The notes under the pieces were generated by a model. That model was not told the origin of the DNA and ran no database searches. It saw only the letters and a list, made by a program, of their open reading frames with translations. A stretch of 64,000 nucleotides of DNA. It comes from Synergistaceae bacterium (GTDB lineage Bacteria; Synergistota; Synergistia; Synergistales; Aminobacteriaceae). Of the stretch, positions 16,760 through 26,971 are shown piece after piece; the first letter of the stretch is position 1; each line of letters begins with the position of its first letter. The DNA lies in NCBI GenBank assembly GCA_018436595.1, contig JAHDLC010000035.1:28264-92263 (forward strand), read 5' to 3'. Position numbers and translations under genes: made by a program.

Positions 16760-16972
16760 AAAATAAAGCCCCCTTGTTTTCTGTTTGTCGAATAATTATA
16801 CCGTACATGGCTGGAGAGGTCATCTGAAATCCGGACAGTTCCCCGAATGTTGCGTCAGTACATTTACGGAATTTTTCTCTTTTGCGGGAAAGCGCGGCAG
16901 GAGCCCGCAGGTTGACCGGCGATTTCCAATGGGGTATAAGGGGGACGCGGCGAAAGCCGCAGGAGGACCCGA

Positions 16973-17731
16973 ATGGAGAACCGCGAATTTTTTCCCGGAC
17001 GGGAATCCGGCGAGGGAAGGACGGGCACTCCCCTTTTCCGGGCATCGTCAATCACGAAAATCTATCACCAGGGAACCCAGACCGAGGTCCGCGCCCTTGA
17101 CGGGGTGGATCTCGAACTCTTCGACGGCGAGCTGGCGGTGCTCCTCGGCGCTTCGGGAAGCGGCAAGTCCACCCTGCTCAACATCCTCGGCGGCCTCGAT
17201 ATCCCCACGGGGGGGCGCCTTTTCTACAGGGAGGACGAGCTCACCGGCGCCGACGAGGATCTGCTCACCGCCTTCCGCAGAGATTCCGTGGGCTTTGTCT
17301 TCCAGTTCTACAATCTCATCCCCAGCCTGACCGCACGGGAAAACGTGGCCCTGGTGACGGAAATCGCCCCGGATCCCATGACCCCCGAGGAGGCCCTCGA
17401 ACTTGTCGGACTGGAGGACAGGATGGACCATTTCCCCTCCCAGCTCTCCGGAGGGCAGCAGCAGCGGGTGGCCATCGCCCGGGCCATCGCGAAACGTCCG
17501 GAAGTCCTCCTGTGCGACGAACCCACCGGGGCCCTTGACGTCACGACCGGCATCACCGTCCTCGAGGCGGTGGAAAAGGTGAACAGGGAACTGGGGACCC
17601 TTGCGGTGGTGATCACCCACAACGCCGCCATCGCTTCCATGGCCGATCGGGTGATCTTCCTCTCCGGCGGGAAGATCACGTCCATCCGGGGGAACGAGCG
17701 CCGCATGCCGGCACGTTCCCTCTCCTGGTGA
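16973..17731 (+). CDS. ABC transporter ATPase, MacB/LolD type
   Basis: 252 residues: Walker [13 protein letters not shown]-loop [18 protein letters not shown], signature [15 protein letters not shown], Walker [14 protein letters not shown]-loop VVITHN. The FYNLIP...ENV sequence marks the MacB/LolD/FtsE-like subfamily of mechanotransmission transporters. A 20-residue polar extension precedes the domain. AGGAGG lies just upstream of the ATG. The stop overlaps the GTG start of the permease (GTGA). It forms an exporter module with the next two genes. Confidence 0.92.
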   Translation: MENREFFPGRESGEGRTGTPLFRASSITKIYHQGTQTEVRALDGVDLELFDGELAVLLGASGSGKSTLLNILGGLDIPTGGRLFYREDELTGADEDLLTAFRRDSVGFVFQFYNLIPSLTARENVALVTEIAPDPMTPEEALELVGLEDRMDHFPSQLSGGQQQRVAIARAIAKRPEVLLCDEPTGALDVTTGITVLEAVEKVNRELGTLAVVITHNAAIASMADRVIFLSGGKITSIRGNERRMPARSLSW

Positions 17732-20100
17732 GCGTCATGCGGGCTCTCGACAGGAAGCTCCTCCGGGATCTTTCCGGGATGAAGGGACAGATGACGGCCA
17801 TAGCCCTCGTCATGGCCTGCGGCCTCTCAATGATGATCATGGCCAGGGGGCTCGTGGTCTCCCTGGAGGAGACGGAGCGAAGATACTACGGCACGTCCCG
17901 GTTCGCCGACGTTTTCTGCGAGCTGAAGCGGGCGCCTCTCTCCCTCGAATCCTCCCTGGCCGCCCTGCCCGGAGTTGCCGCGGCGGAAACGCGGGCCCGG
18001 GGCGTTTTGACCCTGGACATTCCGGGAATGAGGGAGCCCGTGGACGGCATGATCTTTTCCCTTCCGGAGGACCGTCCCCAGCGGCTGAACCTCCTTCACC
18101 TGAAGGCGGGACGGCTGCCTGCCCCGGGCAGCCGGGACGAAATAGCCGTGAGCAGCGGCTTCGCGGGCGCCCACGGTTTTGTGCCCGGGGACGAGCTTGC
18201 CGGGACGGTCTACGGTGTCCGCCGCCGGTTCCGGATCACCGGCATCGCCATGTCTCCGGAGTTCATCTATGAAACCCGGGCGGGAGAGATGCTCCCTGAC
18301 CCGAGGCGGTTCGGCGTTTTCTGGATGAACAGCGGGGAGCTGTCCCGGGCCCTCGGCCTGGAAGGGGCCTTCAACAGCCTTTCGGTGCGGCTCTCCCCGG
18401 GGGCCGACGGAGATGAGACCAAGGCCGGCATCGACAGGCTGCTCGAGCCCTATGGGGGGCTCACCGCCTACGACCGGGGGGATCATCCCTCCGCGAAGCT
18501 CATGAGGGACGAAATCCGGCAGCTGAAGGGGTTTTCCGTGGCCTTCCCGGCGGTATTCCTCGCCGTGGCGGCCTTCATGACCAGCGCCGCCCTCACCCGC
18601 CTCGTGAAGCTCCAGAGGCAGCAGATCGCCCAGTTGAAAGCCTTCGGCTACTCCCCCTTTTCCGTGGGAGCCCATTTCCTGAAATTCGCCCTCGTCCCCG
18701 CCGTCGCCGCCACCCTCCTCAGCCTGACCTTCGGCATGTGGGCGGGGCGGGCTTTCGTCTCCCTTTACCACCGGTTCTTCCAGCTTCCCTACCTGGAGTT
18801 CATCCCCGACTGGGGGGCCCTGGCCGCCGGGATAGCAGCGACCGCCGCCGCCGTCGTCCTGGGGGTCCTCAGCGCGGTGCGCCGGGCGGCCTCCCTCCCT
18901 CCGGCGGAAGCCATGCGGCCCGAGCCGCCGGCGGACTTCTCCCCCTCCCGTCTCGAGAAGATGGGGATCCACAGGCTTGTTCCTCCCTCCTTCCGCATGG
19001 CCCTGAGAAACCTGGAGCGGAGGCCCTGGCAGGCCTTCTTCACGGCCCTGGGCCTGTCCCTCGCCGCCGCGATTCCCGTCCTTCCCGGCGCCATGGCGGA
19101 CGGTGTTGACTACCTCATGGAATTCCAGTGGTCCCTCGCCCAGCGGCAGGATGCCACGGCGGCCCTTCTCGAGCCCGGCGGGCCGGATGCCTTCTCCTCC
19201 CTGGAACGTCTTCCGGGGGTGCTCTCCGCTGAACCCTTCCGGGCCGTTCCCGTGGTGCTGAGGACCGGCCATCGAAAGTGGAGAACCGCCGTCACGGGCC
19301 TTCCCCGGAATCCGGAGCTCAACCGCCTTCTCGACCGGGACGGCAGGGAGATTTCCCTGCCTCCGGCAGGGCTCGTCATGTCGGAAAAGCTGGCGGACAT
19401 TCTCGAGCTGTCCCCCGGGGACGGGGTAACCGCTGAAGTGCGGGAGGGGCGGCGTCCCGTGGTGCGGACGGTGCTCTCCGGCACGGTGTCGGACTACGCC
19501 GGCGTGGCGGTCTACATGGAGATCGACGCCCTCCGGAAGCTCCTCGGCGAACAGGGAACGGTGAGCGGCGCCTATCTTGCCGTAGATTCCCTCCGGTGGA
19601 ACGACTTCCTCGCCGAGGTGAAGAAAACGCCCCGGATAGCCTCCGTGGGGTCCACCGCCGCCGTGCTGGAGAATTTCCGCCGGACCACCGCGGAGATGAT
19701 GGGCATGTCCCAGGCGGTCTACTATGTTTTTTCCATCATCGTCTCCTTCGGGGTCATCTACAACGGCGCCCGGATCGCCCTCTCGGAGAGGGGAAGGGAC
19801 CTCGCCACCCTCCGGGTTCTCGGGTTCACAAAACGGGAAGTGTCGGGGATTCTCGTCCTGGAGCTCGCCCTGCTGACCCTCGCGGCGGTAGGGCCGGGGC
19901 TGGTACTCGGGCGGTGGCTCACCGAAGCCGTCATGGAATCGGCGGGAAGCGAGACCATGCGGTTTCCCGTGATCATCACCGGGCGGACCTACGTCATGGC
20001 CGCCGTCACGGTACTGTTCTCATCCCTTTTTTCCTTTGCCGTGGTGACGAGAAGAATAGCCTCCCTGGACCTGCTCGGCGTGCTGAAATCAGGAGAATGA
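17728..20100 (+). CDS. ABC transporter permease with two FtsX domains
   Basis: 790 residues. An N-terminal transmembrane helix and extracytoplasmic domain (to about residue 255) lead to a first FtsX-type block of three helices (about 260-390). A second extracytoplasmic domain (about 450-640) precedes a second FtsX block (about 650-780). This duplicated layout is typical of predicted lipoprotein or peptide exporters rather than the single-block MacB. It starts at GTG within the ATPase stop region. A membrane-fusion protein follows, so the complex probably moves material across the periplasm. Confidence 0.88.
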   Translation: MSVMRALDRKLLRDLSGMKGQMTAIALVMACGLSMMIMARGLVVSLEETERRYYGTSRFADVFCELKRAPLSLESSLAALPGVAAAETRARGVLTLDIPGMREPVDGMIFSLPEDRPQRLNLLHLKAGRLPAPGSRDEIAVSSGFAGAHGFVPGDELAGTVYGVRRRFRITGIAMSPEFIYETRAGEMLPDPRRFGVFWMNSGELSRALGLEGAFNSLSVRLSPGADGDETKAGIDRLLEPYGGLTAYDRGDHPSAKLMRDEIRQLKGFSVAFPAVFLAVAAFMTSAALTRLVKLQRQQIAQLKAFGYSPFSVGAHFLKFALVPAVAATLLSLTFGMWAGRAFVSLYHRFFQLPYLEFIPDWGALAAGIAATAAAVVLGVLSAVRRAASLPPAEAMRPEPPADFSPSRLEKMGIHRLVPPSFRMALRNLERRPWQAFFTALGLSLAAAIPVLPGAMADGVDYLMEFQWSLAQRQDATAALLEPGGPDAFSSLERLPGVLSAEPFRAVPVVLRTGHRKWRTAVTGLPRNPELNRLLDRDGREISLPPAGLVMSEKLADILELSPGDGVTAEVREGRRPVVRTVLSGTVSDYAGVAVYMEIDALRKLLGEQGTVSGAYLAVDSLRWNDFLAEVKKTPRIASVGSTAAVLENFRRTTAEMMGMSQAVYYVFSIIVSFGVIYNGARIALSERGRDLATLRVLGFTKREVSGILVLELALLTLAAVGPGLVLGRWLTEAVMESAGSETMRFPVIITGRTYVMAAVTVLFSSLFSFAVVTRRIASLDLLGVLKSGE

Positions 20101-20119
20101 AGAAAGGACGGTAAGGTGC

Positions 20120-21355
20120 ATGGACACGACTTCGGGACGGACCAACAACAACAGGGGAAGAATCCGGAGGTTGGTCAGGAAGGCGGTGTACGCCCTCCTC
20201 GCCATAGCCGCCGCGGCCTGGGGAGCCGTTCTGCTGATGCCCTCCCCCGTTCCGGTGAAGGTCATGGAAGTTGCCGCCGGACCCTTCTCCGTCACCGTCT
20301 CGGAAGAAGGAAAGACGGCCATCCGGAACCGGTACACCGTGTCCGCCCCCGTGACGGGATATCTGAACAGGACGGTCCTCCGGGCGGGCGACCGGGTCCG
20401 GCGGGGGGAAACCGTTCTGGCTGTCCTCGATGGCGAACCGTCGGGGCTCCTCTCCCCCAGGGCCCTCGCCGAGGCGGAGGCCCGCCTTCGGGCGGCGGAG
20501 GCGGCCCGGTCCCTGCGGAAGGCCGAGCTTGACCGGGCGAGGGTGGGCTATGACCTGGCAAAAAAACAGTTCGAGCGGATAGACCGCCTCCTGCCCTCCG
20601 GGGGCATTGCGAAGCAGGACTGGGACGTGGCGGAAAACAGGATGCAGCTTCTCTCCAGGGACGTGAAGGCGGCGGAGTTCGCCCTCCGCATGGCGGAGTT
20701 CGACGCGGAGCAGGCCCGGTCCTCCCTCATACAGGGTCCGGAAAAGGGGAAACCCTCCGAACCGGTGCGGGTCCTCTCTCCCGTGGACGGGTACGTGCTG
20801 AAGGTCTTCGAGGAGAGTGCCAGGCCGGTGCAGGCCGGAACGCCCCTCCTCGAGGTGGGGGACCCGGATGACCTGGAGGGCGAGGCGGACCTGTTCTCCG
20901 CCGATGCCGCCGGGGTGGTGCCCGGAATGGAGGCTTCCATCGACGGCTGGGGGGGAGACAGGTCCCTGAGAGGCCGGGTGTCCGCAGTGGAGCGCAGCGG
21001 CTTCACCAAGGTGTCCGCCCTCGGCGTGGAGGAGCAGCGGGTGAAGGTGCGGGTGGACATACTGGATCCCGTTCCTCCCGGCTACCTGCTGGGAGACCGG
21101 TTCCGCATCGTGGTGCGCATCGTGGTGCGGTCGGATGGCGGGGTGCTCCAGGTGCCCCTCAGCGCCCTCTTCCGGCGGGGGACGGAATGGCATGTCTTTA
21201 CCGCCGGGGGAGGAACGGCCCGGGATCGGAAGGTGGAAACGGGCGACAGCAACGGAATCATGGCGGAAGTGCTTTCGGGGCTCAAAGAGGGGGAACGGGT
21301 GATTCTTCACCCGTCGGAGAAAATCCGGGACGGAGTGAAGGTGGTGCAGGAATAG
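20120..21355 (+). CDS. Periplasmic adaptor (HlyD/membrane fusion protein)
   Basis: 411 residues: cytoplasmic N-terminus, one membrane anchor (about residues 20-40), then a split lipoyl domain (APVTGYLNRTVLRAGDRVRRGE and VLSPVDGYVLKVFEESARPVQAG) flanking a helical hairpin of about 100 residues, followed by a beta-barrel. It would couple the FtsX-type permease to an outer-membrane channel; no TolC-like gene is in the window. AAGGTG precedes the ATG by a short distance. The gene ends 4 bases before the convergent LpxH-like gene with no terminator between them. Confidence 0.88.
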   Translation: MDTTSGRTNNNRGRIRRLVRKAVYALLAIAAAAWGAVLLMPSPVPVKVMEVAAGPFSVTVSEEGKTAIRNRYTVSAPVTGYLNRTVLRAGDRVRRGETVLAVLDGEPSGLLSPRALAEAEARLRAAEAARSLRKAELDRARVGYDLAKKQFERIDRLLPSGGIAKQDWDVAENRMQLLSRDVKAAEFALRMAEFDAEQARSSLIQGPEKGKPSEPVRVLSPVDGYVLKVFEESARPVQAGTPLLEVGDPDDLEGEADLFSADAAGVVPGMEASIDGWGGDRSLRGRVSAVERSGFTKVSALGVEEQRVKVRVDILDPVPPGYLLGDRFRIVVRIVVRSDGGVLQVPLSALFRRGTEWHVFTAGGGTARDRKVETGDSNGIMAEVLSGLKEGERVILHPSEKIRDGVKVVQE

Positions 21356-21359
21356 GGTG

Positions 21360-22157
21360 TCAGTCAGCCGCCGGAACGCCGAGGACTCTCTCCGCGGAAC
21401 GGGGGGCGGGGGATTCCCCCTTCCGGTCGAACCACCGGATGATCTCCATGACACCGTCGAGGTGCTCCACCAGGGCCGAGCAGTGATCCACCCAGTCGCC
21501 GCAGTTGAAGTACTTTACTCCCTGGAAGGCCCGGACCGCCGGGTTGTGGATATGGCCGCAGATAATTCCCGAGGCGTCCATTTCCCTGACCGAGCGGGCG
21601 ATACGGCTCTCGTAGCGGCTGAAATACTTTACCGCCTTTTTCACCCTGTCCTTGAGAAAGGAGGAAAGGGACCAGTACTCCCGTCCGGCGAGAGAACGGA
21701 AAAAGTTGATACCAGTGTTCAGATGCTGGGTGAAGCTGTAGGCCCTGTCGCCGGCCCAGGCAAGCCAGCGGCTGTAGAGCATCACGACGTCGAACTGGTG
21801 CCCGTGGACTACGAGGTACCTTCTGCCGTCGGCCCCGGTGTGGACAGCCTCGGAACGGATCCTGACACCTCCGAGGGACTGGCCGTCGAACCGGTTCATG
21901 AACTCGTCGTGATTGCCGGGGATATAGGTCACTGAGGTTTTTCCCGCGAGAGAGAGGATGGACCGGAGTACCGACGAGTGGGATGCAGGCCATGATCCTC
22001 CGGGCCCCATGTTCCACCCGTCGATGATGTCCCCCACGAGGTACAGATTGTCGCACTCTACGGAGGAAAGAAAGCCGGAGATGTTGGCGGCCCTGCACCA
22101 GCGGGTTCCGAGATGGAGGTCTGAGAGAAAGATCGATCGGTATTTCAGCGGGGTCAT
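21360..22157 (-). CDS. LpxH-like metallophosphoesterase (paralogue 2)
   Basis: 265 residues with SDLHLG, GDIIDGW, GNHDEF, HGHQFD and GHIHNP metal motifs. It begins YRSIFLSDLHLGTRW, almost identical to paralogue 1 at 3526-4365 (YRSVFVSDVHLGTRW), and both share the KYF/YCN...GDWV C-terminal pattern, so they arose by duplication. ATG at 22157 follows AAAGGAAGGG; an upstream ATG would add 17 basic residues without support. It lies 73 bases after the AsmA-like gene on the same strand and is probably co-transcribed with it, suggesting an outer-membrane lipid function. Confidence 0.85.
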   Translation of the reverse strand: MTPLKYRSIFLSDLHLGTRWCRAANISGFLSSVECDNLYLVGDIIDGWNMGPGGSWPASHSSVLRSILSLAGKTSVTYIPGNHDEFMNRFDGQSLGGVRIRSEAVHTGADGRRYLVVHGHQFDVVMLYSRWLAWAGDRAYSFTQHLNTGINFFRSLAGREYWSLSSFLKDRVKKAVKYFSRYESRIARSVREMDASGIICGHIHNPAVRAFQGVKYFNCGDWVDHCSALVEHLDGVMEIIRWFDRKGESPAPRSAERVLGVPAAD

Positions 22158-22230
22158 CCCTTCCTTTCCGAGGCGCCTCCGAGGACGCCGCTTCCCATTA
22201 TACAGCAAGGGAAATGTCCGGTCTCGCCGG

Positions 22231-25200
22231 TCACTCCTGGGAACCTCCGTCGTCGGTTCCCGGACGGATGATCTGCTTCATGATGTTCTCCAGGAGCTGC
22301 TTTTTCACCTGGTCCTCGGTGCTGGTGGAGGTGTCCTTGCCTTCCCCGGTGGGGATTTCCACGGTGATTTTGATCGTGGTTTCGTTTTTCCCGGAACCGT
22401 TGGGCCTGGGTATGGACGCGGGGGCCGCCGGGGAGGTCACCTTGAGGTCGGTGAGCACCGGGGCGTCCCAGGTTCCCCGGAGATTGAAGGACGTCTCCCG
22501 GAAGTCCCGGACGGACATGCCCCCCAGGAGGCCCGAGAGGAACTTCTGGAGGAATGCCGGGTCGGTGAGGGGATTCCCGTCCACGGCGATGATGCCCTGG
22601 AGGGCGCCGAGAAATGCATTCAGGGCCCGGACGTTGATGTCCCCAACGCACTTGAGGTCCAGGGGAGAATCGTTCCACCCCAGGGACCCACTGGCGGAGA
22701 AGTACCTGTAGACGTTGTCCCCCACGGGAGCGGAAACCCTGCTTCCCGGAAGGAGGAAGATATTTCTTCCGTCGAGGTTGAAGCTTGCCAGCACGGAGCT
22801 GAATTTCACCGCTCCCGTGTCGGAGACCGTCTTCAGGGCGTCGAACCCCGACACCGTGCCGTCCTTGGCGGAGAGCTGCCCGCTGCCGAAGACCATTCCC
22901 ACCATGCCCCCGGTGCCGCTTGCCCTCGCCGTGAGGTCCGCCTTTCCGGTCACTGAGCCCTTTCCCCCGAGTATCCTCTCCGTGGCGCTCCCCAGGTCCA
23001 TTCCCTTCACGGTGAGATTTCCCTCCCACCGCATGGTGGCCGGATCGACCATGCCGGAGACGGCGGCGGGCCCTCCGTGGTACTGAGCTTTCCCGTCCCT
23101 GATGGTGATTCTGCCGTCCTTCCAGGAGAATGGGATGTCCACGGCGGTGACGTCCGTGCGGTAAAAGCCGAGGGAGGAAGAGCGGATATGCCCCTCCCAT
23201 GCACTTCCCTTTTCATTGAGGAGCCCTCTGGCGGTGAAATCCGCCTCCCCTGAGACCATGCCCGCCGACTGGGCGGACAGACCGGCGGCGGTTGCGCCAA
23301 GGTCGATCTTTTTGCTGTTCTTGAGGGTAATCTCCGTTCCCCTGGGCGTAAAGGCCATTTTCCCCTCCACGGCGAGGATGCTCTTGCCGAGGGCTCCTTC
23401 GGCGGCCAGGGCATAGGCGCCCTTTCCGTCAGGTTTCAGCGAGAAAGCGGCCTTTTCCATCAGGAGTCCGGAGAAAGTGATGAGGGGAGAGGTCCCCGAG
23501 AAGACGGCGGACAGCTTTCCTCCGATGGTCCCGGAGAGGGAGACCTTTGCCGCTGCCGTGCCGCCGAGGCTCACGTCGGGGAAGAAGGCCCCCGAGAGCT
23601 TCCGGAGGTCAAGTTCACGCGATGAGGCCGAAAGGCTGATTTTCCCTTTCTGCTTCAGTTCCAGGGTCCCTTCCGCGGTGACCGGGGCGTCCAGGACCCG
23701 GGCGGAAAAGGATGTCAGCCTGAGGCTGGAGAGGGTTCCCTCAGCCTGTGCCGCCAGGGAGCGGACGGAAAGTCCCCCGGCTGAGAGTTCCGGTCCGTTC
23801 AGGGACAGGGAGAGGGATGGGGAGGATGCCTTTCCTGAAAGGGAGAATTCCCCTCCGACGGTCCCGGAAGCGGAGGAAGGAGAGGTCCCCAGGTCCGCAG
23901 CGGCCTGCCTGAGGGCCAGCCCCGAGAAGGCCCCCCGGAAATTCAGGGACGGGGAATGGGCCAGGGAGGAGATCTTTCCCGAGAACTGCACCTTTCCTCC
24001 CCAGAGGGAGGCCGCGGCCTCCGAAAGGGAGAGCTCGCCGCCGGAAAACCGGCCTTTCAGCACCGCTCCCCGGAGAGGAAGGATTTTGGAAAGAGGGGTG
24101 TCCCTGCCCCTGAGGTCGAACTCCACCACCGGCGCGGCCAGGGGTGACCGGGCGGACCACTTCAGGTCCGCCGTGCCCGAGGCGTCCAGGGGCTTTGACG
24201 ACGAGGCGAGGGACTCGATGAAGGCCCATCGGATGTTCTTTCCCTCTCCTGAGAAAGCCATAGCCGGTGCGTCTCCTGAAAGCCCCGACAGGGTCCCCTT
24301 CCCTGAGACCGTCCCTCCTCCCGGAACCGACAGGGAGACCGACGATACGTTCAGACCATCCGCCGTTCCGGTGAAGGCGGCGGCAAGATTCTCCGCAGGG
24401 GTGCCCAGGACGGTCAGCTTCGGGGCGGAGAGATCTCCGGAAAGGGTCATTTCCCCTTCGAAGGGATATTTCAGGGAGAGCTTTCCCGTTCCCGTGCCGG
24501 AGAGCTCAAGGCCGGGAACGTAAACCGCGCCGGAGGATTTCAGGTCGAACCGGTCGGAACGGATCTCCAGGGCGGTTTCAGTCCGTTCATTTTCGTCGAC
24601 GGCAACCTTCCCCGATGCGCTGAAGGAGGAGCCGAGCCATTTTCCCGTCGCCCTGAGGTCGATGAGGTTCCCCCCGGTCAGATCGAGACCCCCTTTCAGT
24701 TCCGTCACGGGGAAGCCTTCGAGCACCGCCTTCGGCGAGGCAAAGGCGACGGTGCCTCCCAGCCTGTCGAAGGGGCCTTCGAGATCGACCCTGAGCGACG
24801 AGATGACACCCCTGCCGAAGGAAAGCCAGGAGAAGAATCGGGTCCACTCTTTGAAATCCGCGTTTTTGAGCCCCAGCTTGATCTCCGCCACCGGGACCGG
24901 AGCGAAGAACACGGAAAGGCTGCCCTCCACGGGGGACGAAAAGACCGTCCCGCCCGCGGGGGAAAGGGTTGCCTTCTCCCCGTCGGCGGACCAGTGGAAA
25001 CGTCCTTCCGTGAGGAGATCCCAGATGTCGCCTTCGAGTATCTCCCCCTCCCCGGACAGGAGAAGTTTCCCGCCGGGACGGCTTGCCGTTATGGTGGAGG
25101 CGACGGTGCCCTTCATGGAAAAGGGAACGGAAAGAAGGGAGCCGGCTTTTTCGAGGTCCAGGTTCTCCACATTTCCTTCCAGGAAGAACTCCGGGTACAT

Positions 25201-25833
25201 TTCCCCTGAAAGGCTTGCCGCAGTGCTGCCCGCCTTCAGGTAGCCGTTTGTGAGGAAAATCTTTTCGTCCTCGGCAAGGGATCCTCCCAGTTCCACGGGG
25301 GTGCCCAGAAAATTGCCCCGTGCCTCGAGAGTGACCGTTCCCTGCCCGGGAGTCAGCCGGAGAAGGTCAAGCTTCAGCTTTCCCAGGGGAGTGGAGATCT
25401 CCGAAGGGGAGACAATGACCACGGGGAGGTCGAGGGGCTTTCCTCCCGGTGCCGACGGGAGCTCGGTTTTGCCGGCGGCGGCGAAGAGGGGTTCCGCTGC
25501 CACGAAGCCGTTCTTCAGCGAAATCCTGTCGATTCCCGAAGATCCCCTCAGCAGCGAGAGCAACGAGAGGGAGACGGTGAGACTGTCCGCCCGAAGAATT
25601 TCATCGTTCTCGAAGGAAAGGCGGACATCCCAGGCCGTGAAGCCGGTGACCGGATTGCCGGAAAACCGCCCGGCCTCGAGGCTCCAGCCCGGCAGATCCC
25701 TGAGGGAGTCGTTGAGAGACGTTTTAAAGAGATCCGTTCCCGCGTCTTTCCCCGAGATGAGGAACAGGACGGCCGCCGCCGGAACGGCGAGGAGAAAGAA
25801 AAAAAGAACGGCCTTTTTTCCTGGTTTGCTCAT
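22231..25833 (-). CDS. AsmA/TamB-like outer-membrane biogenesis protein
   Basis: 1200 residues. One N-terminal membrane anchor (residues about 7-27) is followed by a very long periplasmic region of repeated short beta strands (patterns such as GTLELKQKGKISLSASS and GSGQLSAKDGTVSGFDALK). The AsmA-like C-terminal domain is near residues 940-1110. Such proteins form bridge-like grooves carrying lipids between inner and outer membrane. The last 60 residues are polar. GGAAACG and a TATAAT promoter precede it. Its presence supports a diderm cell envelope. TamB versus YhdP/AsmA assignment is not possible by eye. Confidence 0.82.
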   Translation of the reverse strand: MSKPGKKAVLFFFLLAVPAAAVLFLISGKDAGTDLFKTSLNDSLRDLPGWSLEAGRFSGNPVTGFTAWDVRLSFENDEILRADSLTVSLSLLSLLRGSSGIDRISLKNGFVAAEPLFAAAGKTELPSAPGGKPLDLPVVIVSPSEISTPLGKLKLDLLRLTPGQGTVTLEARGNFLGTPVELGGSLAEDEKIFLTNGYLKAGSTAASLSGEMYPEFFLEGNVENLDLEKAGSLLSVPFSMKGTVASTITASRPGGKLLLSGEGEILEGDIWDLLTEGRFHWSADGEKATLSPAGGTVFSSPVEGSLSVFFAPVPVAEIKLGLKNADFKEWTRFFSWLSFGRGVISSLRVDLEGPFDRLGGTVAFASPKAVLEGFPVTELKGGLDLTGGNLIDLRATGKWLGSSFSASGKVAVDENERTETALEIRSDRFDLKSSGAVYVPGLELSGTGTGKLSLKYPFEGEMTLSGDLSAPKLTVLGTPAENLAAAFTGTADGLNVSSVSLSVPGGGTVSGKGTLSGLSGDAPAMAFSGEGKNIRWAFIESLASSSKPLDASGTADLKWSARSPLAAPVVEFDLRGRDTPLSKILPLRGAVLKGRFSGGELSLSEAAASLWGGKVQFSGKISSLAHSPSLNFRGAFSGLALRQAAADLGTSPSSASGTVGGEFSLSGKASSPSLSLSLNGPELSAGGLSVRSLAAQAEGTLSSLRLTSFSARVLDAPVTAEGTLELKQKGKISLSASSRELDLRKLSGAFFPDVSLGGTAAAKVSLSGTIGGKLSAVFSGTSPLITFSGLLMEKAAFSLKPDGKGAYALAAEGALGKSILAVEGKMAFTPRGTEITLKNSKKIDLGATAAGLSAQSAGMVSGEADFTARGLLNEKGSAWEGHIRSSSLGFYRTDVTAVDIPFSWKDGRITIRDGKAQYHGGPAAVSGMVDPATMRWEGNLTVKGMDLGSATERILGGKGSVTGKADLTARASGTGGMVGMVFGSGQLSAKDGTVSGFDALKTVSDTGAVKFSSVLASFNLDGRNIFLLPGSRVSAPVGDNVYRYFSASGSLGWNDSPLDLKCVGDINVRALNAFLGALQGIIAVDGNPLTDPAFLQKFLSGLLGGMSVRDFRETSFNLRGTWDAPVLTDLKVTSPAAPASIPRPNGSGKNETTIKITVEIPTGEGKDTSTSTEDQVKKQLLENIMKQIIRPGTDDGGSQE

Positions 25834-25889
25834 GTCCTACGTTTCCTTTCGGCTGGTGCTGTTTTCAGTTCCGCTGCTCTTCGGCAGAC

Positions 25890-25917
25890 ATTATATACCG
25901 GGGCGGCGACGGTGCAA
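25890..25917 (-). promoter_or_regulatory. Promoter of the AsmA-like/LpxH-like operon
   Basis: Minus strand TTGCAC (25912-25917), 16-base spacer, TATAAT (25890-25895), about 55 bases upstream of the AsmA-like start codon. Confidence 0.7.
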
Positions 25918-25939
25918 TCATAGGGGAGGACCGCCGGGA

Positions 25940-26130
25940 ACACCAGAGAAGGATTACTGATATATTAAAGAGCGAATAGTCATATCTGTTCAACCTACAT
26001 ATGGCGGCCCGTGGAGAGGTGTGGAAATGTGGATATGTGGAGAAGTTGGTGGATAACATCCAAAAAGACGGCAAAAAAGGGTTGAAAAAAGGGGATTTGT
26101 GGATAACCCGGCGGCCTGTGGACATTTTTT
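25940..26130. other. oriC: Probable chromosomal replication origin (oriC)
   Basis: A gene-free interval holds a cluster of DnaA-box 9-mers, all in one orientation. A perfect TGTGGATAA lies at 26098-26106, and near-matches lie at 26020-26028, 26028-26036, 26036-26044, 26048-26056 and 26117-26125. The first three overlap end to end with an 8-base period. An AT-rich stretch (about 25955-26002, including TGATATATTAAAG) lies to the left and could be the unwinding element. The neighbourhood (rsmG, parA, parB, parS within 8 kb) and the switch of coding-strand preference on either side agree. dnaA and dnaN are not adjacent. Confidence 0.82.
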
Positions 26131-26182
26131 CGGAGACACTAGGAAAGTGGGGGACAAAAAAGCGGCAGGCCCCGTCTGTGTT

Positions 26183-26971
26183 TCACCCGTCGGAATCACG
26201 GCTGACCTGGAGAAAGGAGGCCACGGGAATTTCGCATCCCCGGGGAGAAAGAACAAGCTTCCCCCGGACAGTCACCCGATCGCCCTTCCTGAGGCCCAGA
26301 AGGGCCTCCGTGCGGGAATTCCTGTAGGCGGTGACCGTAAGCCTTCCCTGGGAAAGGAGTATCCTCCGCCCCCGCTCCTCCACCCTCTCCAGGGTCATCC
26401 GTACCGTGACGAAGCTGCCGGCAAGGACCGTCGCCTCGCTCCACACCTGGGAAGGGTTGAAAATCCTGTTTTCCGAACGGCTCCAGAGCCCCGCGCCGCT
26501 CCTGGCGGCCTCCTCCATGGCGGAAAAAATTCTGGGGGCGTGCTTTCCGTTGGGGGGAATGATCAGCGGCAGGGCAAATCCTCGTCGCACCAGCTCCTCG
26601 TTCACCAGCAGCTCTCCTTCCGGAAGAGCCACCCAGACATAGGCAAGGAGCCTTTCGTAGCGGTCCCTGAGCTCCTCGTCGAATTCCAGGCGGAGGGGGC
26701 CGGAAGAAATGAGGTCCCGGTTTGCCCCGGCCGCTTCAAGGGCCAGTTCTTCCTCTCCGCGGCGGGGATGGTGGAGTTCCGGGGTGTCGATGAGAAGATA
26801 GCGGATGGTGGTCCGCTCTCCGTTCAGGGGAACGGAAATGGTGTCTCCGTCGTGAACCTCGATGCCCGCCGAGGAGAGAAGCTCATGGGCGTCCGGACCG
26901 CCCATAAGCCCGGCAAGGGAGAGTATTGCCGCCGAAAGGAGGGCCGCAGCCGTGGAGAGGATGCGGATCAT
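26183..26971 (-). CDS. Secreted or anchored thermonuclease-like protein (SNase fold)
   Basis: 262 residues with an N-terminal hydrophobic segment (residues about 5-25). The staphylococcal-nuclease domain shows EVHDGDTISV, RYLLIDTPE with the metal-binding Asp, EFDEELRDRYERLLAYVWV with the catalytic Arg/Glu region, and LVNEELVRRGFA. A C-terminal part of about 90 residues (SQVWSEATVLAGSFVTVRM...) looks like a second OB-fold-type domain. It likely degrades nucleic acid outside the cytoplasm. Its start overlaps the stop of the upstream DUF364 gene by 4 bases, so the two are co-expressed. Confidence 0.83.
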   Translation of the reverse strand: MIRILSTAAALLSAAILSLAGLMGGPDAHELLSSAGIEVHDGDTISVPLNGERTTIRYLLIDTPELHHPRRGEEELALEAAGANRDLISSGPLRLEFDEELRDRYERLLAYVWVALPEGELLVNEELVRRGFALPLIIPPNGKHAPRIFSAMEEAARSGAGLWSRSENRIFNPSQVWSEATVLAGSFVTVRMTLERVEERGRRILLSQGRLTVTAYRNSRTEALLGLRKGDRVTVRGKLVLSPRGCEIPVASFLQVSRDSDG

